Program-made: the position numbers and the translations under genes
The notes under the pieces: model-generated
What the model saw: the letters and a program-made list of their open reading frames with translations, nothing else
What the model was told of the DNA's origin: nothing
The model's database searches: none
In this document: in pieces, positions 50,760 to 58,924 of the stretch
How the letters are laid out: each line of letters opens with the position of its first letter
Position numbering within the stretch: the first letter of the stretch is position 1
Assembly: GCA_002238605.1 (NCBI GenBank)
Contig: MPMR01000021.1
Span: forward strand, 1 to 64,000
DNA from: BD2-11 clade cluster bacterium bin43
GTDB lineage: Bacteria > Gemmatimonadota > Gemmatimonadetes > Longimicrobiales > Gaopeijiaceae
Length of the DNA: 64,000 nt
Direction of reading: 5' to 3'

Positions 50760-52442
50760 CTAGGGCCCCTCCCGCGCGCGCTCGAACTCCGCGGCAAACA
50801 GCGCCCAGGCCTCCGGATCCAGGCGGACATCGGAGGGTGGCGCGTCGACCGGGATGACAAAGCTGTGGGAGGCCGCGTCCACCTCGACGGTCACCACCTG
50901 GGCGGGAAGCCGATCACGCCCCGTGTAGACCCCGATTTCGAGGGGCATCCGGAACAGTCCCGTCTCCTGCACCTGGCGCAGGTCCACGCGCACCGTGCCG
51001 GCATCGGCGTCGTATCCCCATGAGCCCGCGAAGACCGGATTGCCCCCGTGCCGGAGCCACTGGTCGAAGAAGGGCTGCAGGTCGTCGCCGGAGGCCTCCT
51101 CCATGGCCCTCATGAGGTCGTCGGTGGAGGCGGTGCCGTTCAGGTGGCGGGCATAATAGGTGCGGATGCCCCTCTGGAAGGCCTCGTCGCCGACCCGCTT
51201 CCTGAGCATGTGCAGCACCCAGGCGCCCTTCTGGTAGGTCGCGACGCTGGTCACCCGCGACATGTCCTCGAGGCCGTCGTGGACAATGCGATAGTCGGGA
51301 TTCTCCGCGTACCAGGCGTTGACGCGCTCCGCGGCCTGCCGGAGGCCGGTGACGAAGTCGTCCCTGCCGTAGGCGTGCTCGCGGAAGAGCAGCGTGAAGT
51401 AGGTGGCAAATCCCTCGCTCAGCCACACGTCGTCCCACTCGGACTCGGTGACCGCGTTGCCGAACCACTGGTGCGCGATCTCGTGGATGACGACGTTGCG
51501 CCAGCGCACCGGCCTGTCGCCCGTGACCGCGTTCTCGCTGTACATCAGGGCGGTCGCGGCTTCCATGCCCCCGCCGGTTGCCGGCGAGGTGATGTTGGCA
51601 AGCTTCTCGTAGGCGAAGGGGCCCACGTAGTCGTCGAAGAAGGCGAGCACACGGAGGGTGGGGACGGCGAAGTCGTGGAAGCCGGCATCGCGGTCGCGCG
51701 CGTACACCCAGGTCTGGACCGGCCGGCCGTCGAACTCCCCCAGGTTCTGAACGGCGAAGCGCGCCACGCCGACCACGAAGAGCCAGGGGGAGATGGGCGC
51801 CGACTGCCTCCAGTGGGTGCGGCGCATGTCCCCGGCGAGGTCCGTTTCTTCGACGACAACCCCGTTGGACACCACCTGGTAGTGCGCCGGCGCTGTGATG
51901 ACGAATTCACACGCCGCTTTTTCCGCGACATGGTCCACCGTGGGCAGCCAGTTGCGCGCCCGGTTGGGCCAGTTGTCGCTGAAGAATGTGCGCTCGCCGT
52001 ACTTGTTGAGCCCTATGCGGAGGCCGGACGCGGGGGCGCCCCGGTAGCTCACCGTCACCGAATCCCGCTCGCCGGGGCGGCCTGCCCGGGGCAACCGAAC
52101 CGTGAGGAGATCGTCCTCGTGGCGGTACTCGGCGGGACGCCCCGCCGCCCGGACGCCGGTCACCTCCATCCCCTGGCCGTCGGGCCTCACGCCGATCAGG
52201 TCGAGCGGAAGCTCCACGACACCGTCCGCCGTGAAACGGAACCTCACCGTGGTCCGTCCGGTGATCTGGTCGATGTCGTCGCGGAGCGTCAGCTCGAAGC
52301 GGTACGCCTCGATGTCGATGCCGGGGCGTGGGCGCTCGACGACGACCCCGCCATGTGGCTGCTCGGCGACGTGGACCCCGGGCGCCGTCGTGAGCAGGAG
52401 GAGAGCCGGTATCCATGGGAGTGCGAGGAAACTGCGGTGCAT
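50760..52442 (-). CDS. M1-family metallo-aminopeptidase, secreted
   Basis: 560 residues from ATG 52442 (GGAGG six bases upstream). Signal peptide (SFLALPWIPALLLLTTAPGV), then a saddle-shaped N-terminal beta domain (ETDLAGDMRRTHWRQSAPIS) and a thermolysin-like catalytic domain: HEIAH at residues 320-324 with Glu343 as the third zinc ligand (WLSEGFATYF). The substrate-binding exopeptidase motif reads GGGMEAATALM in place of GAMEN; the conserved Glu is kept. It removes N-terminal residues from peptides in the periplasm. A large hairpin lies upstream at 52520-52554. Confidence 0.93.
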   Translation of the reverse strand: MHRSFLALPWIPALLLLTTAPGVHVAEQPHGGVVVERPRPGIDIEAYRFELTLRDDIDQITGRTTVRFRFTADGVVELPLDLIGVRPDGQGMEVTGVRAAGRPAEYRHEDDLLTVRLPRAGRPGERDSVTVSYRGAPASGLRIGLNKYGERTFFSDNWPNRARNWLPTVDHVAEKAACEFVITAPAHYQVVSNGVVVEETDLAGDMRRTHWRQSAPISPWLFVVGVARFAVQNLGEFDGRPVQTWVYARDRDAGFHDFAVPTLRVLAFFDDYVGPFAYEKLANITSPATGGGMEAATALMYSENAVTGDRPVRWRNVVIHEIAHQWFGNAVTESEWDDVWLSEGFATYFTLLFREHAYGRDDFVTGLRQAAERVNAWYAENPDYRIVHDGLEDMSRVTSVATYQKGAWVLHMLRKRVGDEAFQRGIRTYYARHLNGTASTDDLMRAMEEASGDDLQPFFDQWLRHGGNPVFAGSWGYDADAGTVRVDLRQVQETGLFRMPLEIGVYTGRDRLPAQVVTVEVDAASHSFVIPVDAPPSDVRLDPEAWALFAAEFERAREGP

Positions 52443-52519
52443 TGGGCCTCCAGCGAAACGGACCAGAGAGGAACGCGCGGTCGTACCGCGACCGTGGAAG
52501 ACAAACTTGTGGCGAGGCG

Positions 52520-52554
52520 GGCGTCCCTGCCAGGGATCGCCCCTGAGGGACGCC
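52520..52554. repeat. Nested hairpin upstream of the M1 peptidase
   Basis: GGCGTCCCT (52520-52528) pairs with AGGGACGCC (52546-52554). The spacer contains CAGGG and CCCTG, which also pair, so a 14-bp hairpin with a tiny internal loop can form. It lies about 80-110 bases upstream of the M1 start codon and may be part of its 5' leader or a terminator for another unit. No T-run seen. Confidence 0.5.
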
Positions 52555-52713
52555 GGTCTCGACGAGGCGATGAATCCGACGCGGAGTCCCGGAAGTCCGA
52601 CCCATCCATCGAAAAGACGCAGGCCCCGGCATCTGCCGAAGTCCCCGGAATTGAAGAAAACACGATTGGGTTTGACGCAGCGTCGCCGGCGGTGCATATA
52701 TTAGTCTATCCAG

Positions 52714-52826
52714 TTGGGAGACAATACAGCCGTACAAGACGTGACGTGCGAGAAGCCGTGGGGCTCATTTTAAGTACAGCAGCCGGGCGCTGGAAAGTGC
52801 GATGGCGTTTTGGGAATATACAGCCG
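52714..52826. repeat. Imperfect direct repeat upstream of the CxxC protein gene
   Basis: TTGGGAGACAATACAGCCG (52714-52732) and TTGGGAATATACAGCCG (52810-52826) match apart from a short internal change. Their centres are about 95 bases apart, and the second copy ends 11 bases before the ATG. Possible paired regulator sites. Confidence 0.4.
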
Positions 52827-52837
52827 GATAAATCAGC

Positions 52838-53053
52838 ATGAAGGATCACCGTAGACAACGAGGGAACGTGGCGTCCGCATCGGACACTCTGTGCGCGGTG
52901 TGCGGCAAACCCGTTCCGGTTGCGCGCGGAGGCGCCACCTGCCGCGCCAAGTGCGCCCGGGCCGACCGGGACCGGGAAATGCGCCGGGAGCGTGCCAGAG
53001 CCTCGGCACGAGCCTGGCTCTACGCCCGGCAGCGCAGGACCGATTCGGCGTAA
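52838..53053 (+). CDS. Small zinc-ribbon-like basic protein (71 aa)
   Basis: The product contains TLCAVCGKPVPVARGGATCR followed by AKCARADRDREM, that is CxxC, 12 residues, CxxxC, a four-cysteine zinc-binding arrangement. A strongly basic helix follows (RRERARASARAWLYARQRR). This suggests a small nucleic-acid-associated zinc protein. The ATG lacks a clear ribosome site; an AT-rich promoter-like region and a direct repeat lie upstream. Located between two convergent and divergent genes of unrelated function. Confidence 0.6.
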   Translation: MKDHRRQRGNVASASDTLCAVCGKPVPVARGGATCRAKCARADRDREMRRERARASARAWLYARQRRTDSA

Positions 53054-53128
53054 CCTCCCACGGACGCTGCTGCAAGAGCCCCTTCGCGCCTCGTTCCCAA
53101 ACCGCTCTGCTGCGCGAGTATGTGGAGC

Positions 53129-54244
53129 CTATCCCGACCCCGCCTCCCTTCCGAACATCCTTCTCAGCGCATGCCCGTCGGCCGAGCACACGCCCCGCTC
53201 GGTTACCAGCCCCGTGACCAGCCGCCGAGGCGTTACGTCGAACGCATAGTTGGCGGCCCGAGTACGCTCGGGGGTGATCCGGACCGTGCGCTCCACTCCC
53301 GCTTCATCAACGCCGCGCACCAGCGTCACTTCGTCCGCATCCCGCTCCTCTATGGGGATATCGGCTCCGTCTTCGGTCTTCCAGTCGATGCTGGGCGAGG
53401 GCACCGCAACATAGAAGGGGACGCCGTTGTCGCGGGCGGCGAGCGCCAGGGGATAGGTTCCCACCTTGTTGGCGACGTCGCCGGAAGCGGCCGTGCGATC
53501 GGTGCCCACGATCACGACATCGACTTTCCCGCGACTCAGCAGGTAGCCGGAGGCGCTGTCGGAGACGAGCGTGTGCGGCACCCCGTGCTGGCCGAGTTCC
53601 CAGGCGGTGAGACCGGCTCCCTGCAGGCGCGGACGCGTCTCGCGCACCCAGACGTGCAGGTCGAGCCCCTCGTCGTGTGCCCGGTACATGGGCGCGGTGG
53701 CGGTGCCCCAGTCGACGGTCGCCAGCCAGCCCGCATTGCAATGCGTGAGCACGTTAAGGGGCCGGCCGGGTGCGCGCGCGCCACCGTCCGCGGCCCGGTG
53801 GATCTCCCGGAAGATGTCCAGTCCGATGTCGCCGATGCTCCGGTTGATGCGCACATCGTCTTCGCAGAGCGAGTCGGCGAACCCATAGGCGGCTCGAGCG
53901 CGCCGTGGAGGAGGCAGCGACCGAAGCAGGGCTCCGGAGTTCTCGAGCGCCCAGCGCAGGTTGACGGCCGTCGGGCGGGTCGCCATCAGCCGGCTCACGG
54001 AGGCGGCGAGCGATGCGTTCGAGGGATCGGCGCGCATGGCGAGCGCGACCCCGTACGCGGCGGTCGCGCCGATGAGGGGCGCGCCCCGCACCACCATGCC
54101 GGAGATGGCGTGGGCGGCGTCCGCGGCGCTGGTGAGCCGGCGGACTCGGAACCGGTGCGGCAGCAGGGTCTGGTCGATGACCTGGACATCCGTGCCCTCG
54201 CCCTCCGTGAAGATGCTGCGATAGGGAATGCCCCCGACCTTCAC
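53129..54244 (-). CDS. mtnA: S-methyl-5-thioribose-1-phosphate isomerase
   Basis: 371 residues. Catalytic Cys169 (LTHCNAGW) and Asp249 (GTDRTAASGDVANKVGTY) match the Cys/Asp pair of characterised MtnA. The N-terminus has SGMVVRGAPLIGATAAYGVA and the C-terminus FYVAVPSPSIDW and FDVTPRRLVTGLVTERG. It isomerises methylthioribose-1-phosphate to methylthioribulose-1-phosphate. The GTG start overlaps the cupin stop (GTGA). Last gene of the S9-RLP-cupin-mtnA unit. Confidence 0.96.
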   Translation of the reverse strand: MKVGGIPYRSIFTEGEGTDVQVIDQTLLPHRFRVRRLTSAADAAHAISGMVVRGAPLIGATAAYGVALAMRADPSNASLAASVSRLMATRPTAVNLRWALENSGALLRSLPPPRRARAAYGFADSLCEDDVRINRSIGDIGLDIFREIHRAADGGARAPGRPLNVLTHCNAGWLATVDWGTATAPMYRAHDEGLDLHVWVRETRPRLQGAGLTAWELGQHGVPHTLVSDSASGYLLSRGKVDVVIVGTDRTAASGDVANKVGTYPLALAARDNGVPFYVAVPSPSIDWKTEDGADIPIEERDADEVTLVRGVDEAGVERTVRITPERTRAANYAFDVTPRRLVTGLVTERGVCSADGHALRRMFGREAGSG

Positions 54245-54717
54245 GGCGCCCCCCGGTCCCGTGGCTCGGTCGCGCCCGGGGAGGCGGAACCTGCGGGACC
54301 GTCCTCGTCCACCACAACCGGACGGTCCCGCACGCGGTCCACGACGCAGAGAAAGCCGAGCGCCTCTCCGGCGTCGGCGGAGAAGCGGTGGACATCGTGC
54401 GGAGCCACGTACACGACGTCGAGCGCCGAGACCGGCTCCGTGGCCTCGCCCAGGCGCACCGCGCCCCTCCCCTTCACGATCACGACCGCGTGCCCGTGCT
54501 CATGCCGCTCAAGCGACGAATAGCCTCCGGGCGCCACCTCGAAGTACCGCAATTCGAAGCCCAGGCCGGCCTCGCTGCTTGCCTGACCGACCCCGAGCAG
54601 CGTGTGGCGGGTCACGTCGCGGAACCGGGCAAGCCCGTCTTCCCCGTGCCTGTAGCGTCGGGGCTCGATTCCGGTCCAGTCGCCGGCGCCTCCGCGAATC
54701 ACCCGAGACCTGCTCAC
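54241..54717 (-). CDS. Cupin protein, probable methylthioxylulose-5-phosphate methylsulfurylase-like
   Basis: 158 residues. The cupin motifs are visible: LRYFEVAPGGYSSLERHEHGHAV with the metal-binding H-x-H-G, then VVYVAPHDVHRF with the second His set. Placed between a RuBisCO-like protein and MtnA, it matches the cupin that releases methanethiol from 1-methylthio-xylulose-5-phosphate in the MTA-isoprenoid shunt of Rhodospirillum. That assignment comes mainly from context. The GTG start at 54717 overlaps the RLP stop by GTGA. Confidence 0.8.
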   Translation of the reverse strand: MSRSRVIRGGAGDWTGIEPRRYRHGEDGLARFRDVTRHTLLGVGQASSEAGLGFELRYFEVAPGGYSSLERHEHGHAVVIVKGRGAVRLGEATEPVSALDVVYVAPHDVHRFSADAGEALGFLCVVDRVRDRPVVVDEDGPAGSASPGATEPRDRGAP

Positions 54718-55880
54718 CGGTTTCCTTCCTCCTGTCGAACTGCCGCTTCCACCAGGCGCCGCGCCGCGCCCTCCAGATCCCGCTGCACCAGGAGGCTTCC
54801 GCCGATCAACAGCATGGTGTCCGGCCCGTAGCGGGCGAACCAATGGCCGGCCTCGGCGGCGTTCACGCCTCCGGCAGGCGCGGGAAGAGCTCGGCGAAGC
54901 GGCACCATGGGCTCCCGCAGGCGCCTGTTGACCGCGTGGCAGGTTTCCTCGGGCCACGAGAAGCGCCCGCCCGCGTTTACGTACACCACGATGTCGGCGC
55001 CCGCAACCCGGTAAAGGGTGCCGAGCAGCACATCCGGGGCAACCCCCTGCGCCCGCCCGGGCGCGGTCTGCGCGTGCGCGGGGTGGGCCATGACCGCCAG
55101 CGCGCGGGGGCCGGCGGCGACACAGCGGAGCGCATCCAGCCCCATCAGGCCCGGGCACAGCACTACGCCGCCGAGCCCCAGCGCCACGACCCGTTCGAGT
55201 CGCTCCTCGAGGGTATCCAGCGGGCCGGTGACGTTGGGGAAATAGGCGGTGTGTCCTCCCACCGCCGCGTTTGCGCCCGCGACGGCCTCCGCGATCACCC
55301 GCGTGCGCTCCGCGAACGGGGCCGAGCCCTGAACCGCCAGCCCGTGGTCGTCCTTCACCACGTCCACGCCCGCGCGTGCGAAGGCGGCCGCCTGATGGGC
55401 AAGCCCGCCCGAAGACAGCCCGATCGGCTTGATGGCAGCGCTCACCAGCGGCCGCGCCGGGGCATTTACCAGGGAGCGGATGCCCGTGATCCCGAAGCGC
55501 GGCCCGGGCAGCGAACGAAGCACGGCCGGCGCAGGCTCGAGCCCCACCAGCCGCACCCCGTCCATGAGCGACACGTTGCCGTACGCCACGTTCAGGACCT
55601 GGGTGAGCTCCGTCGTGGTGGCGTCCAGCGGGTAGGCGATCCTTGCCAGCCATCCCTCTCCGTGACTCGGCTCGATGCGCTCGATGCGGCCGAGCATCCG
55701 CGCCTGCAGCCGGTCGCCGCCGACGCCGGGCGGAGCCTCCACCGTCTGCTCGCGCGCGATGGCGCTCGCAAGGGACACGGCTTCACCCAGGTGCCCGCAG
55801 CTCAGTCGATAGCTGGCTCGAAGGCCGAACGCGCGCACCGGTGCGTCAATCCTCACCCGGCCAGACCGGGTCGCCGGCAC
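54714..55880 (-). CDS. RuBisCO-like protein (form IV)
   Basis: 388 residues, shorter than true RuBisCO large subunits but normal for form IV. Catalytic-loop counterparts: Lys151 (AAIKPIGLS), Lys176, Asp178 and His179 in GVDVVKDDHG (carbamylated Lys, Asp, and Glu-to-His change), and HTAYFPNVTGP. The His for Glu change means it cannot be a carboxylase of the standard kind and is typical of RLPs acting on methylthioribulose-1-phosphate. Expected reaction: isomerisation of methylthioribulose-1-phosphate to methylthioxylulose-5-phosphate, or enolisation. It starts three bases after the S9 peptidase stop and ends overlapping the cupin start. Confidence 0.9.
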   Translation of the reverse strand: MPATRSGRVRIDAPVRAFGLRASYRLSCGHLGEAVSLASAIAREQTVEAPPGVGGDRLQARMLGRIERIEPSHGEGWLARIAYPLDATTTELTQVLNVAYGNVSLMDGVRLVGLEPAPAVLRSLPGPRFGITGIRSLVNAPARPLVSAAIKPIGLSSGGLAHQAAAFARAGVDVVKDDHGLAVQGSAPFAERTRVIAEAVAGANAAVGGHTAYFPNVTGPLDTLEERLERVVALGLGGVVLCPGLMGLDALRCVAAGPRALAVMAHPAHAQTAPGRAQGVAPDVLLGTLYRVAGADIVVYVNAGGRFSWPEETCHAVNRRLREPMVPLRRALPAPAGGVNAAEAGHWFARYGPDTMLLIGGSLLVQRDLEGAARRLVEAAVRQEEGNR

Positions 55881-55883
55881 CCG

Positions 55884-57794
55884 TCATCGGTCCTCCGCCT
55901 TCAGCCATCGGGCGAACCACGCTTCCAGCCGCCGGTACATGTCCACCCGGTTCATCGGATCGCGGAAGCCGTGCGGTTCGCCGGGATAGGAGTGGCTCTC
56001 GAACACTTTCCCTTCCCTCTCGAGTATTTGCACGGCCAGCTCATACTGACGGAACGGGGCGCGTACGTCCTCCTCTCCGTGCATGATCAGGGTTGGCGTG
56101 ACGATGTCGGGCACGCGCGCCAGCGTATTGCTGACGGCGTAGACCTCGGGCCGCTCCTCGGGTGCGCCCCCGTGTCCGGTCCTGATGAAGATCCTGCCCA
56201 GCCGGTCCGCGTTGGTGTAGGCGTCGGCGAAGTCGTAGATGCCCGCCATGGGCACGGCGGCGTCGAAGGCGTCGGGCGCGCGGGCGATGGCCGCCATGCT
56301 CTGGATGCCCCCGTAGCTGTACCCGTAGATGCCGATCCTGCCGTTGGACCATGGCTGCGCCCGCAGGAAGTCGGCCGCCGCGGCGGCGTCGAGAGCCTGC
56401 CCGTTGGCCCAGTCCTCCACGCCCAAGTCCTGGAACTCCCGCCCGAAGCCGGAGCCGCCCCGGTAGTTGACGGCCAGCACCACAAACCCCAGTTGCGCCA
56501 GGTACTGCTCGGTGAGGCTCAGCCCCTTGAGGTAGGAATTGGTGCCGCCTCCATGGACCATGACCAGTGCGGGATAGGTCGCAGGGCCGCCTGATGCCGC
56601 CGTGCGGTTCTGTTCGGGGAAGCCCGGGGGGCGGAAGAGAAAGCCCTGGATGTAGAGGCCGTCCCAGCTCCGGTAGCTCACCTCCTCCGCCTCCACCAGC
56701 TCCTGCCAGCGGGTGGAGAAATGCGTGAGGCGGCGCGCCGCACCGCCCGCGGCCGGAACGTAGTCCACCTCCGTACCGCGAGTCGACGTCGAACGCAGGA
56801 AGACGAAGGCGGAGCCGTCCGCAGTCGCGTGGTAGGCGCGGAAGGACCCGCCCATGTTCGTCACCCGCGTGGCAACGCCGCCGGCCGCCGGCACCCGCCA
56901 CAACTCCACCTCGCCCCGCTCGTGATAGGGGAAGAAGAGTTCCGAGCCGTCGGCCGACCAGCTGACGGTGTGGTTGTGCAGCCAGTCGGTGGCGTGAACC
57001 TGCATGGGAACGATCTCCTCCGTGCCCGCTTCCGGGTCGAGGAGGTAGATGTAGGCGAGGTCCTCGTACCAGTACTCGTCCTTCGAGGTGCCGAGCAGGG
57101 CGATGCGGGATCCGTCCGGCGACCACACCGGCGTGGAGGACGCCATCAGACCGCTGGAGAGCTGCTGCTCGGCGCCCGTCGCGACCTCCACCACCCGGAT
57201 GTCGTCCGCCCAGTAGTCGCTCAGGTTCGAGTAGTAGGCGACGCGGGTCCCGTCCGGCGACCAGGCTGGAGCGAAGCGGAAGTCGTCCGCGGCCATGGAG
57301 GCGCGCGTGAGCTGGACCGCCGGGGCGGACCCGTCGGACGGCACGATCCAGATGTCCTGGTGGCCCGAGCGCCCGCTGTAGAAGGCGATGGTGCCTCCGT
57401 CCGGCGACGGCCGCGCGGCCCGTTCGTCGTCCGGGTCGTCGGTGATGCGGGTGGGCTCGCTCGATCCAACTTCCGCCCGCCACAGGTCCCCGCCGCGCAA
57501 GAAGACGATGCCGGACCCGTCGCCGAACCAGACCGGCGACGAGCCCTCCACCCACGGGGCAGGCGCGGGATCGCCATCCACCGCGACCAGAAAGATACCC
57601 GAGAAGTCCGCCGTGCCGGCACTGACCGCGACCCATGCCCCGTCGGGCGAGAGCGCGGCCTGACGGGCGCCCCGGTTGCGGGTGAAGATGTTCTCCCAGG
57701 TGAGAGGGAGTGCCCCGTCTTCGACCTCGGCGACGGGCGCCGCGCACGCAGGCAGCATCAGGACGAAGAGGAACGTGCGGGATCCGATGTTCAT
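55884..57794 (-). CDS. S9-family prolyl oligopeptidase-like serine peptidase, secreted
   Basis: 636 residues from ATG 57794. Signal peptide (FLFVLMLPACAAPV, possible lipoprotein at Cys16), a WD40/PD40-type beta-propeller (many S-P-D-G repeats: ALSPDGAWVAVSAG, ARPSPDGGTIAFYSGRSGHQ), then an alpha/beta-hydrolase domain with Ser493 (GYSYGG), Asp576 (HGEEDVR) and His608 (GEPHGF). It cleaves peptides in the periplasm. First gene of the four-gene overlapping unit with RLP, cupin and mtnA; why a peptidase is coupled to MTA metabolism is unclear and may reflect simple polycistronic packing. Confidence 0.93.
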   Translation of the reverse strand: MNIGSRTFLFVLMLPACAAPVAEVEDGALPLTWENIFTRNRGARQAALSPDGAWVAVSAGTADFSGIFLVAVDGDPAPAPWVEGSSPVWFGDGSGIVFLRGGDLWRAEVGSSEPTRITDDPDDERAARPSPDGGTIAFYSGRSGHQDIWIVPSDGSAPAVQLTRASMAADDFRFAPAWSPDGTRVAYYSNLSDYWADDIRVVEVATGAEQQLSSGLMASSTPVWSPDGSRIALLGTSKDEYWYEDLAYIYLLDPEAGTEEIVPMQVHATDWLHNHTVSWSADGSELFFPYHERGEVELWRVPAAGGVATRVTNMGGSFRAYHATADGSAFVFLRSTSTRGTEVDYVPAAGGAARRLTHFSTRWQELVEAEEVSYRSWDGLYIQGFLFRPPGFPEQNRTAASGGPATYPALVMVHGGGTNSYLKGLSLTEQYLAQLGFVVLAVNYRGGSGFGREFQDLGVEDWANGQALDAAAAADFLRAQPWSNGRIGIYGYSYGGIQSMAAIARAPDAFDAAVPMAGIYDFADAYTNADRLGRIFIRTGHGGAPEERPEVYAVSNTLARVPDIVTPTLIMHGEEDVRAPFRQYELAVQILEREGKVFESHSYPGEPHGFRDPMNRVDMYRRLEAWFARWLKAEDR

Positions 57795-57969
57795 GGGCGG
57801 TCTCCCGGGTTGGTTGCGCTGGGCGGGCAACCTACAATAGGGGCCCGCGAGCGGCCCGGCATCCGGCGGGGGCGCGAGGGAGACCGCTCTTCCCCGTACC
57901 GCCCCCGGCATTCACGGACCACCCTGCCCATTCGCGCGACCCCGAACCACCGCCACCCGGGAGAGATCG

Positions 57970-58791
57970 ATGAGCGAGCGCACCTCCGACGCGAACCGGG
58001 GGAGCGATTCCGCACCCCCCGAGGTCGCGCTTTCCATCCACATCGAGGCCAGCCCCGACACCGTCTGGAGCATCCTCACCGAGCCGGAGCGCTTCTCGGC
58101 CTGGATGGGCGGTCAGGTCTCCTTCGAGACCCGGGTCGGGAGCCCTTACCAGGCCCTGTTCCCGCAATACCGGATGGTGCTCGCCGGCGAAGTGCTCGAC
58201 TTCGATGACCTGCAACGCCGATTCGTGCTCTCCTGGGGCATCGAGTCGGGCCCGCAGGCGGACACAATGCCCGCCGCCTCGTCGCGGGTGGAGTTCCGGG
58301 TGACCGACGGCAAGGGCGGCGCGCACGTCGACGTGCGCCACAGTGGATTCCTCGCCGCCCGAACGGCGCGCGAGCACGAGGACGGCTGGCGCTTCCACCT
58401 GGGCCGCCTGGCCCTGTCCGCCAACAGAACGGATCTGGCGGCGGGGCTGGCGCGCGCGCTGCCCGCCTGGTGGTCCGCCTGGAACGAGCCGGACGAAGCG
58501 GCCCGCCTCAAGTCGCTGCGCGCCTGCTGCGCGCCCGATCTCGAGTTCCGCGATGACTGGGCGGTGTTGCGCGGCATCGAGCGCCTCAGCCTGCACATCG
58601 CCAACTGTCACAGCTTCATGCCCGGCTGGCGCATCGAGCCCACCGGCGATGTTCGCGTGTGCCGGGGCGAGGCGCTGGTGGGATGGCGCTCCTCGGCTCG
58701 GGGACAGGGTGCCCAGGAAGGCTTCAACCACGTGCGCGCCGACTACGACGGCACTCTGCGGCGGATCGCGGGATTCCAGGCCGCGGGGTGA
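57970..58791 (+). CDS. SRPBCC/AHSA1 domain fused to a SnoaL-like domain
   Basis: 273 residues. The first roughly 145 residues are an SRPBCC fold (EVALSIHIEASPDTVWSILT, FSAWMGGQVSFETRVGSPYQ, RVEFRVTDGKGGAHVDVRHS, HEDGWRFHLGRLALSAN). Residues about 165-273 look like an NTF2/SnoaL-like cone (LRACCAPDLEFRDDWAVLRG, IERLSLHIANCHSFMPGWRI). Both folds bind hydrophobic small molecules, so this is a dual ligand-binding protein. The fusion is unusual. Ribosome site GGGAGAG upstream of ATG 57970. Divergent from the S9 gene. Confidence 0.75.
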   Translation: MSERTSDANRGSDSAPPEVALSIHIEASPDTVWSILTEPERFSAWMGGQVSFETRVGSPYQALFPQYRMVLAGEVLDFDDLQRRFVLSWGIESGPQADTMPAASSRVEFRVTDGKGGAHVDVRHSGFLAARTAREHEDGWRFHLGRLALSANRTDLAAGLARALPAWWSAWNEPDEAARLKSLRACCAPDLEFRDDWAVLRGIERLSLHIANCHSFMPGWRIEPTGDVRVCRGEALVGWRSSARGQGAQEGFNHVRADYDGTLRRIAGFQAAG

Positions 58792-58924
58792 GCGGGAGTG
58801 GGGAGCCCGCCTCGTGTGCGCGTCCCCTGCGCACATCCTAGAATGAGGATCGGCACGCGGCGCCACGGCAGTTGACCGTCCCGGTACCGTGGCACGGCCG
58901 CAGAGGGCTCGCACGGAGGCGGAT

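Larger units (their letters stand above)
52443..52837. other. Divergent control region with hairpin and direct repeat
   Basis: 395 bases between the M1 peptidase (minus) and a small CxxC protein (plus). Contains the strong hairpin at 52520-52554, an AT-rich patch with CATATATTAGTC around 52694-52706, and a TTGGGA...ATACAGCCG direct repeat just before the small gene. No gene is supported within it. Confidence 0.45.
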
